Made by a program: the position numbers and the translations under genes. Below, one piece after another: positions 53,501 through 64,000 of a stretch of 64,000 bases of DNA. Every line of letters starts with the position of its first letter. Positions within the stretch are counted from its first letter, which is position 1. The notes beneath the pieces were generated by a model, which saw only the letters and a list, made by a program, of their open reading frames with translations, was not told the origin of the DNA and ran no database searches. This DNA is from Apteryx mantelli (lineage: Eukaryota; Chordata; Aves; Apterygiformes; Apterygidae): assembly GCF_036417845.1 (NCBI RefSeq), contig NC_090020.1, positions 48,468,425 to 48,532,424 of the forward strand, in the 5' to 3' direction.

Positions 53501-54300
53501 TTATTTAAGTTCCAAGCACTGAACCACTCAGAACCTTCCTCCATCTCCAGACAGTAACACCTACATTTTGAGCCATTAAGTAATAACCTTTCTCCACTCA
53601 CTCCTCTGTTCTTCGCAAAAGAAAAAATGTTTAAAGAGCAGCTTTAGAAATGGTTTTAAAAGTTTGGCTGTTACATGTTCTGCTATACAGTCTAGTAGCC
53701 CAATCGGCAATTTAACAGTCCCACTACAGTAAACATGCTCAGCAAGAGAGATCATCACGCAGGAAAATTGACCAAGTATGAGCCAGTACAATGGATGGAC
53801 AGAGAGAAGGTAAAGGGAACTGTAAGGTAAAATAAGTAGTGCATAGGGTTGTAAATACAAGCCATAAACACAATGGACAAGGAGTAGCTACAGATGTATA
53901 CTTAAAACGAAAAGAAAGAAGCCACTGAAATAAAGAATGGATTTAATGCCTATCAATTTTGGTATATTGCAAAAAAATGCCATCCGTTTCACCAAATTTA
54001 AGACTTGGCTGAGTATCCCAGCCATTGGTACTTAATTACAAATCTGCTTTGGTGGTAATGGTCTGTCAAACAGCAGATTTGTGTTACTTCCTTGTATTGC
54101 TTCTACCTTCACTCTTTTAATCCTCTGGAAGATACCTAGAGCTCACAGGGATAGCTCGTTTTCCTCAAAGCATTTTTATTTTAAAGTATTAAGAGAAGAG
54201 TTAGAAAATGGTGTTCCTGATATCTACTGAAGAGCTCACCTTGAGAAGCCAGTACTGCTCACATTCAATTTCATTTTAGTAGTCTAAAGAACCATCTCGC
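47541..54300. other. Intergenic, nothing recognised
   Basis: AT-rich with a T20 run at 53,182-53,201. Pyrimidine-rich sequence near 51,060-51,430 gives a short ORF without a domain. No exon is supported. Confidence 0.55.
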
Positions 54301-54540
54301 CTTTTATTTTAATAGATTAGTTTAATGGCAGACATTATAATCAGCAAAAATAAGACAAGATCAAAAGCCTTCATTTGGCTGAGATTTTGCTTCTTCTAGA
54401 GGTAAATACAGGAAATAACCTTATGGGTTTAAGAGTTCTGATTAAGAACATTACAAACCCGGCTTTCAAAACGTCAGGTTCTTGAATGATTATGTACTAT
54501 GAGAACTGCAAGTGTAAATCAGTTAAACAAGGAATATTAC

Positions 54541-54730
54541 CACAGAATCACAGAGTGGTTGAGGTTGGAAGGGACCTCCGGAGATCATCTAGTCCAACCC
54601 TCCTGCTCAAGCAGGGTCACCTAGAGCATGTTGCACAGGATCGCGTCCAGGCGGGTTTTGAATATCTCCAGAGAAGGAGACTCCACAGCCTCTTTGGGCA
54701 ACCTGTTCCAGGGCTCTGTCATCCACCACG
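54541..54730 (-). mobile_element. Avian CR1 LINE, 5'-truncated 3' end
   Basis: The left edge, CACAGAATCACAGAGTGGTT, is the reverse complement of the CR1 3' terminus with its ATTCTGTG-type terminal repeat. It continues through GAGGTTGGAAGGGACCTCC, AGATCATCTAGTCCAACCC and TCCACAGCCTCTTTGGGCAA, the well-known avian CR1 3' UTR. The element is therefore on the - strand, truncated at its 5' end near 54,730, and only moderately diverged. It lies about 2 kb downstream of the MACIR stop codon, in the same orientation as MACIR. Confidence 0.95.
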
Positions 54731-56772
54731 TGTAAGCACCTTCACAAGCAAGACACCAGACAGAGAAATGCACTAGCAAATATTTCCATGTTTGAACTTG
54801 GCAAAACAGCCACCAGCCTCTCTATACATGTAGCTCTACAAGTAGTGCACAGGACCACAGTAACAATATGCACAAAACATACTAACAATTGTATGTCTGA
54901 GGAAATCAAACAACAGGAGAAGTATCTAAGTATCTAAATATTTCATAGAAGTCTGACATTCCCACTCTGGAGTTGCATTTTTTAGTGTCCTCATTCTCCT
55001 ACACAGCAAAAGACTCCACAACAATATGTATTTATATCACCCTTTTTATTTTTCAGCCAGAAATACAATTTCATAGGTATTTCAATAAATAGTGGTGTTT
55101 ATTCTTTAAACAAAGCCCCCTTCTCTTTGGCATTTGACCATATTCTGTTTTTCAAATTAAAGCCTATATAGGAAAAGTTTACTTTAGAGATCATTGTTCA
55201 ATACATTAAATTTACAGAGGCGCAGTTAACTTTTTAAAATACACATCAGTTGTTGTAAAGATTCTAACAAATCTAAAACATTAGCCAAACCAGCAAAATT
55301 CAGACTACTGGGCTCTTATTTACTGCCTTCAGTTATAACTGTGGAGTAAGCAATAGAATGAAAAGAACTCTTCATTTTCCACAACAAATGCACCGACTAG
55401 TGCTTTCTATTTATTCAGAAGGAGAAACAAAAAATACCTGAATTGTACCAGGAACAACTGATCAAATATGTTATGTTTCAAAACAATGTGATCTTAATTA
55501 TTCTTAACTTCTAGAGAGGTCATCAACCAAAACTAAGCGGCACACTGCTTCAGTAATAAATTGCACCTAAAAAAGTCTAAAAACTATTTTTCATTTTTTA
55601 AACATAAGTTACTAACATGTTTTAAATGTACCTAAGAATACAGCTGTCAAAATTGCATTTGATCTCATGTTTGGATGAAAATTTCTTAAGCAACAAATTA
55701 AGCCAGTGTATTCAATCTACTCTGCTGAAAAAAACAGGATCAGCTCTTCAAGGATGATATAGAAACACTTTACTTGCACTCCATCTAAAAGTCTACCTTC
55801 TGGATCTCAATAAAAGTGTGCAGTGCTTCAAATAAACTAAATTTCCAAAACAATGCTAAAGTTATTTGACACTTTCCATTACTATATATATTATAGAAAT
55901 CATGAATTAAAATTAAAAACATTATTCACATACTGATGCAGACATTCTAGTGTATTTACTGGCATTTGAAGTGAATCCTTGTTTACATGTCAAGACAATG
56001 TAAAAAAAAAAAACCCACATTAACAACAAAAAAAAACTTCACTCCCCAAAAGATTTTTTAAATATCCCAAATACTTATTCCAAACAATTTTTTTTATAGA
56101 ACAGAGGAGGCAAAGCAATTACTTCCATGCAGAAACTAAAAAATAATTTAATAGGTCTAAAGTAGCAAATGAACAAAGGTATATTTTATGAGTGAATTTC
56201 CCCCTCACCAGTGCAAGCCCAGTTACAAAATGTTTGAACTGGATTGTTTAAATAACAAGTGATCTAATTTAGCCAAGTTCACATTCCTTCCCATTATGTA
56301 AAAAATCATACGTACATTTTACTGTAGAATACAGGAAGAAACAAAAAGATAACTTGAGTACTTATCCAAGAGCAGTTTCTAACATCAAGCCAAAATTAGC
56401 AACAACCAAGCAGACATCACCATTTTTCAGTGTTAAATTACTGTAAATACTAGATATAACTGTACAAAAAAAAAACCCAAATCCCAAAACAAAAAAACAA
56501 AAGCCTTTTCCTTGTTAAAAGGTGTCCAAAGGAATATCCACCAGTTGCAGTCAAATTTGAATTAGAAGCTGCTTGCTCTAGAAAGAATTATTTCCCTCCG
56601 AGTATTTGTAACACATTGCATTGTCAAAATTCTATTCAAATAAATTACTTTCTGGTAACATTTAGCTGATACAACCACCTACAATGTGGACAGTCATGTA
56701 CACAGTACAACAGTGGATTTTTGCAGCAACAGAGAAATAACCAGAAATTGATTCTAAATTCCAGATCACAGT
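54731..56772 (-). other. MACIR: Probable MACIR 3' UTR
   Basis: Non-coding AT-rich sequence directly after the stop codon. Poly(A) signals in MACIR orientation (TTTATT on the + strand) lie at 55,410-55,415 and 55,098-55,103. Others lie beyond the CR1 insert (54,303-54,308, 54,175-54,180). If a distal site is used, the CR1 copy would be inside the transcript. The true end cannot be decided from sequence. Confidence 0.5.
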
Positions 56773-57396
56773 TCATGTGTTATTTCTTGCAAACATACGG
56801 TCCCCTCTAAGGGTAAGGTGTTGGAGCTGGTATTGTAGCACTTCTGTGTCAGCAGGTTCCTTGATGCTCATTTTGTCTAAATTGAGGTAGTCCAGGGATT
56901 TAGAGTGAGCTCTTTTACCTTTTAAAAGGCAAAGAGGCAGGGGACCATGTAGTGCCTTGTAAGGTTCATATGGTAAAGCCTTAGTGCATTTATCCCCTGA
57001 GCTGGGCATCCGTCTCCTCCTCCTTCCGTTTACTGCTGGGATCTCATATGGCTGATAGTATCTACTTCTAGTTTTGTACAAACGGGAGGAACGCGCAAGT
57101 CCTGAATCAAGCTGTTTGGAACGCAAGTTAGGCCCAGATTCCCCTTTATTCTCTTCATTTCCTGTACACTTTTGGGCTAATTTCAGCAGCTCCTCTCCAG
57201 TTGTGAAGCCAACCAAATAGTTGGAATCCATATGAAGGATCTGATAGCCTGAAACTGTCCGCCGCATTGGTGAGCACGGGGTGCTGGAGCATCGGGGCTT
57301 CTCGGCGTCGGTTTTGCCTGCAGAACTCACCTCTGCGAGAGGTACAGGAAGGGTAGATATGGTAGTTCTGGACTCTCCATTTATGTCAACTTCCAT
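56773..57396 (-). CDS. MACIR: MACIR (C5orf30), macrophage immunometabolism regulator, full coding exon
   Basis: A 207-residue protein in one exon, about the length of the vertebrate family (human about 206). Recognisable family blocks in order: MEVDINGESR (1-10), a Ser/Pro/Cys-rich CSSTPCSPMRRTVSGYQILH (36-55), NYLVGFTTGEELLKLAQKC (59-77), RLYKTRSRYYQPYEIPAVNG (105-124), a run of five Arg (125-129), then LPYEPYKALHGPLPLC and the C-terminal TEVLQYQLQHLTLRGDR. There is no signal peptide, membrane segment or known enzymatic fold. Family knowledge: it binds UNC119/UNC119B, the carriers of myristoylated cargo to cilia, and restrains inflammatory macrophage and synovial fibroblast responses. I chose the ATG at 57,396; three further in-frame codons upstream (from a GTG at 57,405) are 5' UTR. 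The frame is intact with no premature stop. Confidence 0.97.
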   Translation of the reverse strand: MEVDINGESRTTISTLPVPLAEVSSAGKTDAEKPRCSSTPCSPMRRTVSGYQILHMDSNYLVGFTTGEELLKLAQKCTGNEENKGESGPNLRSKQLDSGLARSSRLYKTRSRYYQPYEIPAVNGRRRRRMPSSGDKCTKALPYEPYKALHGPLPLCLLKGKRAHSKSLDYLNLDKMSIKEPADTEVLQYQLQHLTLRGDRMFARNNT

Positions 57397-57417
57397 TTTA
57401 AACACAGTGCTATTCTC
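57397..57417 (-). other. MACIR: 5' UTR segment of the MACIR coding exon
   Basis: On the - strand, TTTTATTTTTAG ending at 57,418 is a good splice acceptor. The exon then reads GAGAATAGCACTGTGTTTAAA directly into ATGGAAGTT. So the coding exon starts 21 bases before the ATG, and at least one non-coding exon should lie to the right. This agrees with the family having its whole CDS in one exon behind a spliced leader. Confidence 0.7.
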
Positions 57418-59959
57418 CTAAAAATAAAACAGAGCTTGATCAGAAAAAGAGCCTTTAACCAAGAAAAGGAGCCAAGAGAAGACCTCAGATATCAGATCTT
57501 TTTTTATCACCCAAAAATCACAACCAGTACTTCTCTTTATAGTCTTGTCTTACACTCTGCAAAGTCTCATAACAAAACTATCACCAACATTTGCCTTCTA
57601 GAACTATTTTGATTGGTTTTATGACAAATACCATAAACATATTCTTGATATTCTTGAATATGTTAAGAACATTCTTGAATAGTATTGTAAACAAAACTGA
57701 AATATCTTTCCACTCTGTTTTTAAATCCTTTAGTCCATTTGATTCCCTTTCCTTTGAGGCCATCTACATCTATTAGCACATCCACAGTAAATTCTCCCAT
57801 ACTCAGTCGCATATATTTTCCACTCACAATAATCTCAGTAAATAAAGCTGAAAAAACAAAACCAAAAAATACCTCCCCCACACACATCTAACAGCTACTA
57901 CCTCAGGCATGACCATGGACCAGACCCGACCTACCAGGTACTGCAATGTTTCCCTCTTCCAGAAATGAAAACAGCTTGCTTTAGATTCAAAGAATGGCAT
58001 CCTGACTGTTCAAACTCAGCTGTCTTTATAGGTCATCCGTAATCCTCCCCCTCCAAAAACCACAATCTTCTTATTCACAGTTAACCAGACAAAACCACAA
58101 TGTTTTATTCTAATGTATTTCTAACAAAGGAAACAGTTTACTAGTGTTTAACAAGTATGCCCTAAGATTCTTATAAGCATCTTAAGAATAACCAATATTC
58201 TGATTTCTATCATATTTGTCTGGCTTTTATTTCTTTTGGAAACAAACTAATTTGCCCTGTCCTTTCTCCCCTCACAATTATTCCACATAAATTGTTTGGT
58301 GCCTTTATAGATGTAACAACTTTCCACCACTAGCCATTACCATCTTTAACATGGGAAGATAAAATTGATATCACAGCAAGTATATGCCAGTGGGTGCCAG
58401 AACACAAAGAAGGCTTATTTTTTTTTCATTTCTTTGCTTTTGCTGTCTTTTACACTATCTTTGTGCCACAGCTAGTTCACAAAATGCAAAGGTCACATCT
58501 GTTTCCAAATCCATGCTTCCTTCATTGGGAGCCATACCTTTGCTCTAAATGTTAGCTAGTAACTGTCTAGCCAGTACATTTCTCAAAAAAAATCTACAGA
58601 GCTTTGTAATGTTTAAAGGCAACAGGACTCAGAGAAAAAAGGAAAGTTAGTATGCAACCTTCCAGTGGAAACAAAGTTCTGAGCTTTATCACAGGAGACT
58701 GTAAGACCCACATTAAAGGCTTGGTAGAGCGTCACAAATGAGACTGCCTTTACAACATGCTATTGTTGGTTTGCAGACTTTTAAAGCTGCTACTTGCTGC
58801 TGTTCTGAGAATTGAGAGGTCAGAGACAGAGAAGCAAAGACGCAACAAGCAAGGGAAGGAAAATGGTACCTCCTTTTCAATACTTTATTCAAATATTTGT
58901 AATTGGATGCTCCAACACAGAATGGACTTAAACAAACAGACCCCATCAAGGTCAACAACCATTCACTTGTCTTAAAAGTTTAAGCCTACCTGGTTTCTGT
59001 TCATGGATTGGGAAAGAGCAGTTTAAGTAATGCTCCCACCTTTGCTTCCTGCTTAGTCTCAAATCAACCTGCTGCTTCAGTCCTGTTCTAATTAAATAGG
59101 AGTTAAAATTCCCATAGTTTTGCTAAACAGGGTTTGATTTGCCAGCCATTGACAAAAAAGACTTGTATTACGGAGAGACCATTACTAAAGTGCCTTTAGT
59201 CTAAAATGCCCTTTTTCAGTTCTCCTCATAATGTGGTCTACTTAGGATTTCTCAGTTTGTGTAGCATTGCTTTTACAGATACAGGGATTCACTTCATGCA
59301 GCAAGTTCTTGACATTTTCTACTAAAAATATAGATAACATAGCAAAAGCTAAATAAAAATCAAAATACCATACCAAATCAAATGTCAACGTTTTTCACTG
59401 AAAAAACAACTACATAAAAACTCAAGAATGTTGCTCATTATATTTAACTGGCTTTCTGAAATATATTTACAGAGTCAATTCAAACTTTCAGAATAGCAGA
59501 AGCAATTGTTGTTTCCTACTTTAGCACCATATCTAGGCAATGAGATGATAAATATGGCAAGGTTTCAGCACACAGAGTAAAAGATGTTCATGACAACTCC
59601 TTGGGCAGAAATTATAGTTCCGGCAACATCAAGAACCAAGGTTACTGGAAGTTTAACTTAGAAAAATCTTTCATTAAAACTTCTGGCTAGCCTAGGCTTT
59701 TTGCCAAGAAACCTAAATATTTAACTGTTCCTGTTCTTTTAATTCCTAATTTGTCTCTTCCAGGTTAGAAATATTTACAGTAATCTTCTAGAAAGATTCA
59801 ACTTGCTCTGTTAAAAAGCAGAAACAATGCTAGGAAAAGTATAAATAGAGTAGAGTTTTATAGCAAGGTTAGAAACAAATTATCTTGTATTACATACATC
59901 CTAAAACCCAGCAACGACAACAATAATCACTTGTTACAGCCATGGGTGCCCTAAGGAAA

Positions 59960-59979
59960 GGGAGGGAGGGAGGGAGGGA
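59960..59979 (+). repeat. (GGGA)5 tract, quadruplex-forming motif
   Basis: Five GGG runs separated by single A residues, which fits the strictest G-quadruplex pattern. On the + strand, it is opposite the MACIR template orientation. Confidence 0.85.
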
Positions 59980-62486
59980 TGTCCCCATGCACATTTTGAG
60001 TTAAAAAAGCCTTGGAGTACTGAAAAGCAACACAAAGACTCTTCTCAAAATACAGCTTTTAAAATTAACTTACTTTAGTTTGAAACATGGTTGTGTGCCC
60101 TGCTAACAAAAAGCAATCAATTTTGGAGAAAACCTACAAGCAGGAGGGCAGGGGGCAAGAGGTCCTCGTAGAACAATGACCCCCTTGCTGGCCAAGAACA
60201 GGACAAAGGAAAACAGAGGAGAAAAGCCTTGAAGTCAGCAGTGCTCCAGCCTAGTGCTTCAACTTGAAATCGTAGAATTTCCATTGCTGTATTCCAATGC
60301 AGAGAACAGCCCTAAAAACAAGACACTAGAGAGAATCTGACAGACGTTTGAAAAGAACAGTAGCATCAGAAGCCAAATTGTAGGATTTGGTGCCATAAAC
60401 ATCAGAAGCTTAAGGGAACAGCACTGTGAGTTGGTGAAATGAATGACTGGCCAGCTCCGGAGGCGTAGGTCCAAAATGCAGCATGTTCAACCATGCTTTC
60501 CCAAGCCTCTTAATGTGACTTATTCAAGCTGCCATATGGTTTCAATATGCTTCATTTTCCTTATCTGGTAAAAAAGACAGAGTAACATTGTTTAGAAGAT
60601 TTCTATAAAAGAAAATCATTTGTGAGATTCACAGTATCTGTAAATGTAGGTACTAGCACCTACAAATAAATTTTAAGGCTTTTAGGCTGAATTTTTAGGC
60701 CATTTCTGTGGTTATAAGACATTAGCTGACTACTAAATTTATTTCTGTATAATGGTCTAAGCACATGTCAGTAATTCTCAGCATCAATTTTACTACTGAA
60801 AAAACAGTACTTCAATTAAAAGAGATTATTTCCTCAGATGATAGTTGCCTTTTCTTCTTGCTTCTCAAAGAGAATGACAGAGCAATGTCAATTCAACACA
60901 ATTTATAATTAAGGCTTTACTATAGAATCAAAACAAAGAGATGATGAACAAGATGGCATATGCTTTTCTTTGCTGCCTCTTCACATATTTAAGAACTATG
61001 GAAAAATATTGAAAATAGAAGTTAACAAGAAGAGGATTTACTTGATCAATATATATATTGATGCTAAAAGTGCTTCCAGAATAAAATTCACTTCATTAAG
61101 ATTTTACAAGATTTTAACTATTTTTTTTAAACTACAAAGGAGGCTTTGCATATAAATTAATCTGACCTAATCCAGCTAAATATCGAGAAAGCCACCTAAA
61201 CCACTGAGAAAAGGAATAATGAATACAAAGACTAGGTTAACTATTATAAATCACTATTACCTTAAAGAATGCATTAATATGCTTGGGATAGATCTTTGAG
61301 GGCAAAACTCCCAGAAATCAAAAAGCCCTTATACCCTGCATATACCAAAGCTTTCTGATTTTTGAACATTTTACAAAGGTGGCAGATACCACAAAAAGAT
61401 AAGTATGTTACACATGAAAAATAGAAGTGTATTACACATTAACATGACAATATGCTAGTATACATACTGTAAATCATTTGTTGACTTGTATTGGAGCCCT
61501 GAAATGACCTCTAGTCATTTGCTCTGATTACACACAATGAAATTTTTGGGTTTGTTTTTTTTGCTGATAATTTGTTACTTACTTTTCTCTCTTCCTCAAA
61601 AAGACAACAAACGACTCTAAAAATATCAACTTTAATTGTGCAGTTATTCAAATTCTAAACAAAGAAAATACAAAGAAAGATGAAGTGGGGTTTCCCTCAA
61701 CATTCTCATGCTTTCTAAAAAGCCTGTGTTATTCTGAAACCACCAAAACAGGTTGTTCTTAACAAGAGTACTGGTTCTCTGTAAGTTGGTATTTCCAGTG
61801 TTATTAATCTTCTCAACCAGAACATGAACTAATTTGAAAAGAAACCTTTATTTCTATGAAAAGCATTAGATTTCTGTGCATCTAACTACAAACTGACTTT
61901 TTAAATCATACAGATCTATCTGGTTTTTGTTTTCTAGACAGCAATCCTGCATATATGTTTACCGTTTGTTAAGAACCACAAAGATATCTCTCTCTCTGAT
62001 AAAATACTTTAATTGCAACAAGTAGGTGGCTGAACGAAAAAATGGCATTAGAGTCAGCACATACCAACTCTGTACAGGGTGAAACACATTGGGTTAGAGA
62101 TATTAAATCAAAAAGTACCAGTTTTGACACTTCCCCTTCTGTGATCTTCCATTACTTCTTAATACATACAACACACCTAAAAGATACGATTTTTGTCTAT
62201 CAAACATCAAGAAAGAATACAGGAAGAGAAGTCACCCAGCCCATTTAATTATAAGAGGACTGTGACAAGCAAAGTTAACACATTTTTGATTAAGTATTTC
62301 AATCTTTTTTATTTGTTAAGGAGAAAAAATAAAGTCCACATCATTCCCTCTACAGTATGCAAAAATGAATTCACATACAGATAGTATGAATATTTGGAAA
62401 TTCCATCCTGTTTTGCTGAATGCTGATGGAATAATGTATTTGTAGAGCATATGTTTCTGGAAATAATTATTTCCAATCTGCAATAA

Positions 62487-62509
62487 ATATATATATATAT
62501 ATATATATA
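62487..62509. repeat. (AT)n microsatellite
   Basis: Roughly eleven uninterrupted AT units in probable MACIR intron or upstream sequence. Confidence 0.95.
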
Positions 62510-62918
62510 AAAATATTCAGCTGAAAGGAAAGAATCAGGTTAAAGTTGAACTATCTAGAGTATCCACAAAGGCGCCACATTTCAGTTTCCAGAGTGGGAG
62601 CGGTCAGCCCACAGACCTTGAGCTGTTTGCAGCTTGCAGGCCCTTCCCACACAAGCTGGTGATCCTGCTGCAGGCACTGCCAGCCCCAGATTACAAACAC
62701 AGTGGTAGGGAGCTGACCCCCCCCAGTTTACTCCCAGAGTCACTCACCCTTCTCTCAATCTGCTAGATGCTTATTCTTAACCAGAGAGAACTTTGTATTC
62801 AGCTGAAGGGGTTTAAGAAAACACAGAAACACACTTAGCCTCATTATGCTCTTGAAGGTACCCTAGAACAGTCACATTAAGTTTTATAGATGAATACCAT
62901 GTTTGTAGAGACAGGAAA

Positions 62919-62939
62919 GGGGCGGGGGGGGGGAGGGGG
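62919..62939 (+). repeat. G-rich tract, quadruplex-capable
   Basis: G4, C, G10, A, G5. The long central run can supply two or more G-triplets, so a quadruplex is possible. It is also a likely assembly or sequencing error spot. Confidence 0.85.
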
Positions 62940-63196
62940 AGAATCACAGCAGGACTAGAGAGAAAGCTCATGAAAGATGCCTACAAATTGGACACATTTT
63001 CACCAAATCCTGATCTTCCTTAGAAGGGATGCTAAGCTATTCTAAGCCACAGAAAAAGCAAATGGAGAAAATATTGAATTGTTGCATCATATGAGGTAAC
63101 TTTGGGATTGAACAAAAACAAAGTTTAACTTTTTTATTTCAAAATTAAACATAAGAAAATGAAATTACATATACAGTAACGTGTATGGATATGGAG

Positions 63197-63210
63197 ATAT
63201 ATATATATAT
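63197..63210. repeat. (AT)7 microsatellite
   Basis: Short AT dinucleotide repeat. Confidence 0.9.
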
Positions 63211-63510
63211 TCCCAAGTGAGTAGTAAGAAGTCAAAGACAGACCGAATTAATAAAGACAGTGCAATAACTTCAGGAAGTGATGCAAAACAACAGTCTCCA
63301 CACAACAACCAATTAAAATGATAACTACACAATAGCTGGCATTTTTCTTTTGACTAGGTGAAGTATTTAGCTCTTAAGCAATGCAGTATACTGGAAAATA
63401 CAATATCAGTTATACCATACCATGATTTATACAGAACAAGGAGATACTGAATGTTTTGCAAAAGAAGATTAAGTCAATTTCTAATAATATGCTCCTACTG
63501 CTAGAACCAG

Positions 63511-63526
63511 AACTAGTTAACTAGTT
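63511..63526. repeat. Perfect 16-base palindrome
   Basis: AACTAGTTAACTAGTT equals its reverse complement and is also a direct duplication of the 8-base palindrome AACTAGTT. Confidence 0.9.
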
Positions 63527-64000
63527 ATTTGTTAATCCTTCTTATTAATTCAACTTCAGAAAACAAAAATGATCCGGGAAACATTCTTTGAAAAATGAAG
63601 AGGATCACAAAAGAATTACTGAGGAACTACAATTGGCAATCGCAGTGACAGGCTCATCCTGCAGATGTGACAGCCAGCAGACCAGATCAGCATGACTGAG
63701 CATACAATTTACACAGAAAGGAGACGGATGGAATTTCAAGAGTAGGTTCGGGCTAATGAATTTTGTATGAGTAGTCTTAGCAAGTAGGAAAAGTAGAAGA
63801 AAATGGTGGGAAAGAAGGCTATTTAACTTTCAACATCTCTTCACCAAACAACATTAGATGAACGTATTTAACAGACGGTAACTTTTCTGAAAGATATAAA
63901 GTTCTTTAAATAACCAGTGCAATTTCTTTGCTGTACGAAATCATAGATGAACATTTCCCCCCATTCTGTTAGTAAGCTGACGCTCTTAGCCAACATGAAG

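Larger units (their letters stand above)
57418..64000 (-). other. MACIR 5' intron or upstream sequence, no exon recognised
   Basis: AT-rich sequence with no CpG island, so the MACIR promoter is probably beyond the right edge or, less likely, CpG-poor. No coding exon is supported on either strand. Simple repeats are listed separately. Confidence 0.55.

Noticed and set aside
57403-57405. GTG as the MACIR start, giving a 210-residue protein
   Set aside because: The family begins at MEVDINGE, and the three extra codons lie in the short leader between the splice acceptor and the ATG.

Overview
This window looks like bird nuclear DNA. Three things point there. It is AT-rich, gene-poor sequence with large spliced genes. 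It carries several CR1 LINE fragments, one of them (54,541-54,730) with the typical avian CR1 3' end. It also carries an intact MACIR (C5orf30) coding exon that aligns with the vertebrate family over its full length. From general knowledge MACIR is on chromosome Z in chicken, so this may be Z-linked, but nothing here proves that.

Layout. Positions 1-8,270 (+ strand) hold the last four recognisable coding exons and the 3' end of a gene ending in a pleckstrin-homology (PH) domain. One exon (703-745) ends an upstream PH domain; three more (3,736-3,922, 6,758-6,893, 7,645-7,744) encode a second, C-terminal PH domain and the stop codon. I could not name this gene with confidence. From about 8.3 to 54.3 kb there is no convincing coding sequence. 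That stretch is an intergenic desert with ancient CR1 fragments (about 11.4, 31.0-32.2 and 46.8-47.5 kb), isolated CpG-rich patches (about 21.0, 35.1, 40.0 and 44.3 kb), simple repeats, and a few perfect palindromes. From 54.3 to 64 kb, on the - strand, lies MACIR: a probable 3' UTR, the single coding exon (56,773-57,396), a splice acceptor just upstream of the start codon, and then 5' intronic or flanking sequence to the window edge.

The two genes point toward each other across about 47 kb and show no sign of working together. MACIR is a regulator of UNC119-dependent lipidated-cargo trafficking and macrophage inflammation. The PH gene should encode a phosphoinositide- or membrane-associated adaptor or regulator. 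I see no bacterial-style system, CRISPR array, confident tRNA or rRNA gene, or retroviral gene. The items most worth a second look are the unnamed tandem-PH gene beside MACIR, the orphan CpG-rich patches, and the perfect palindromes.
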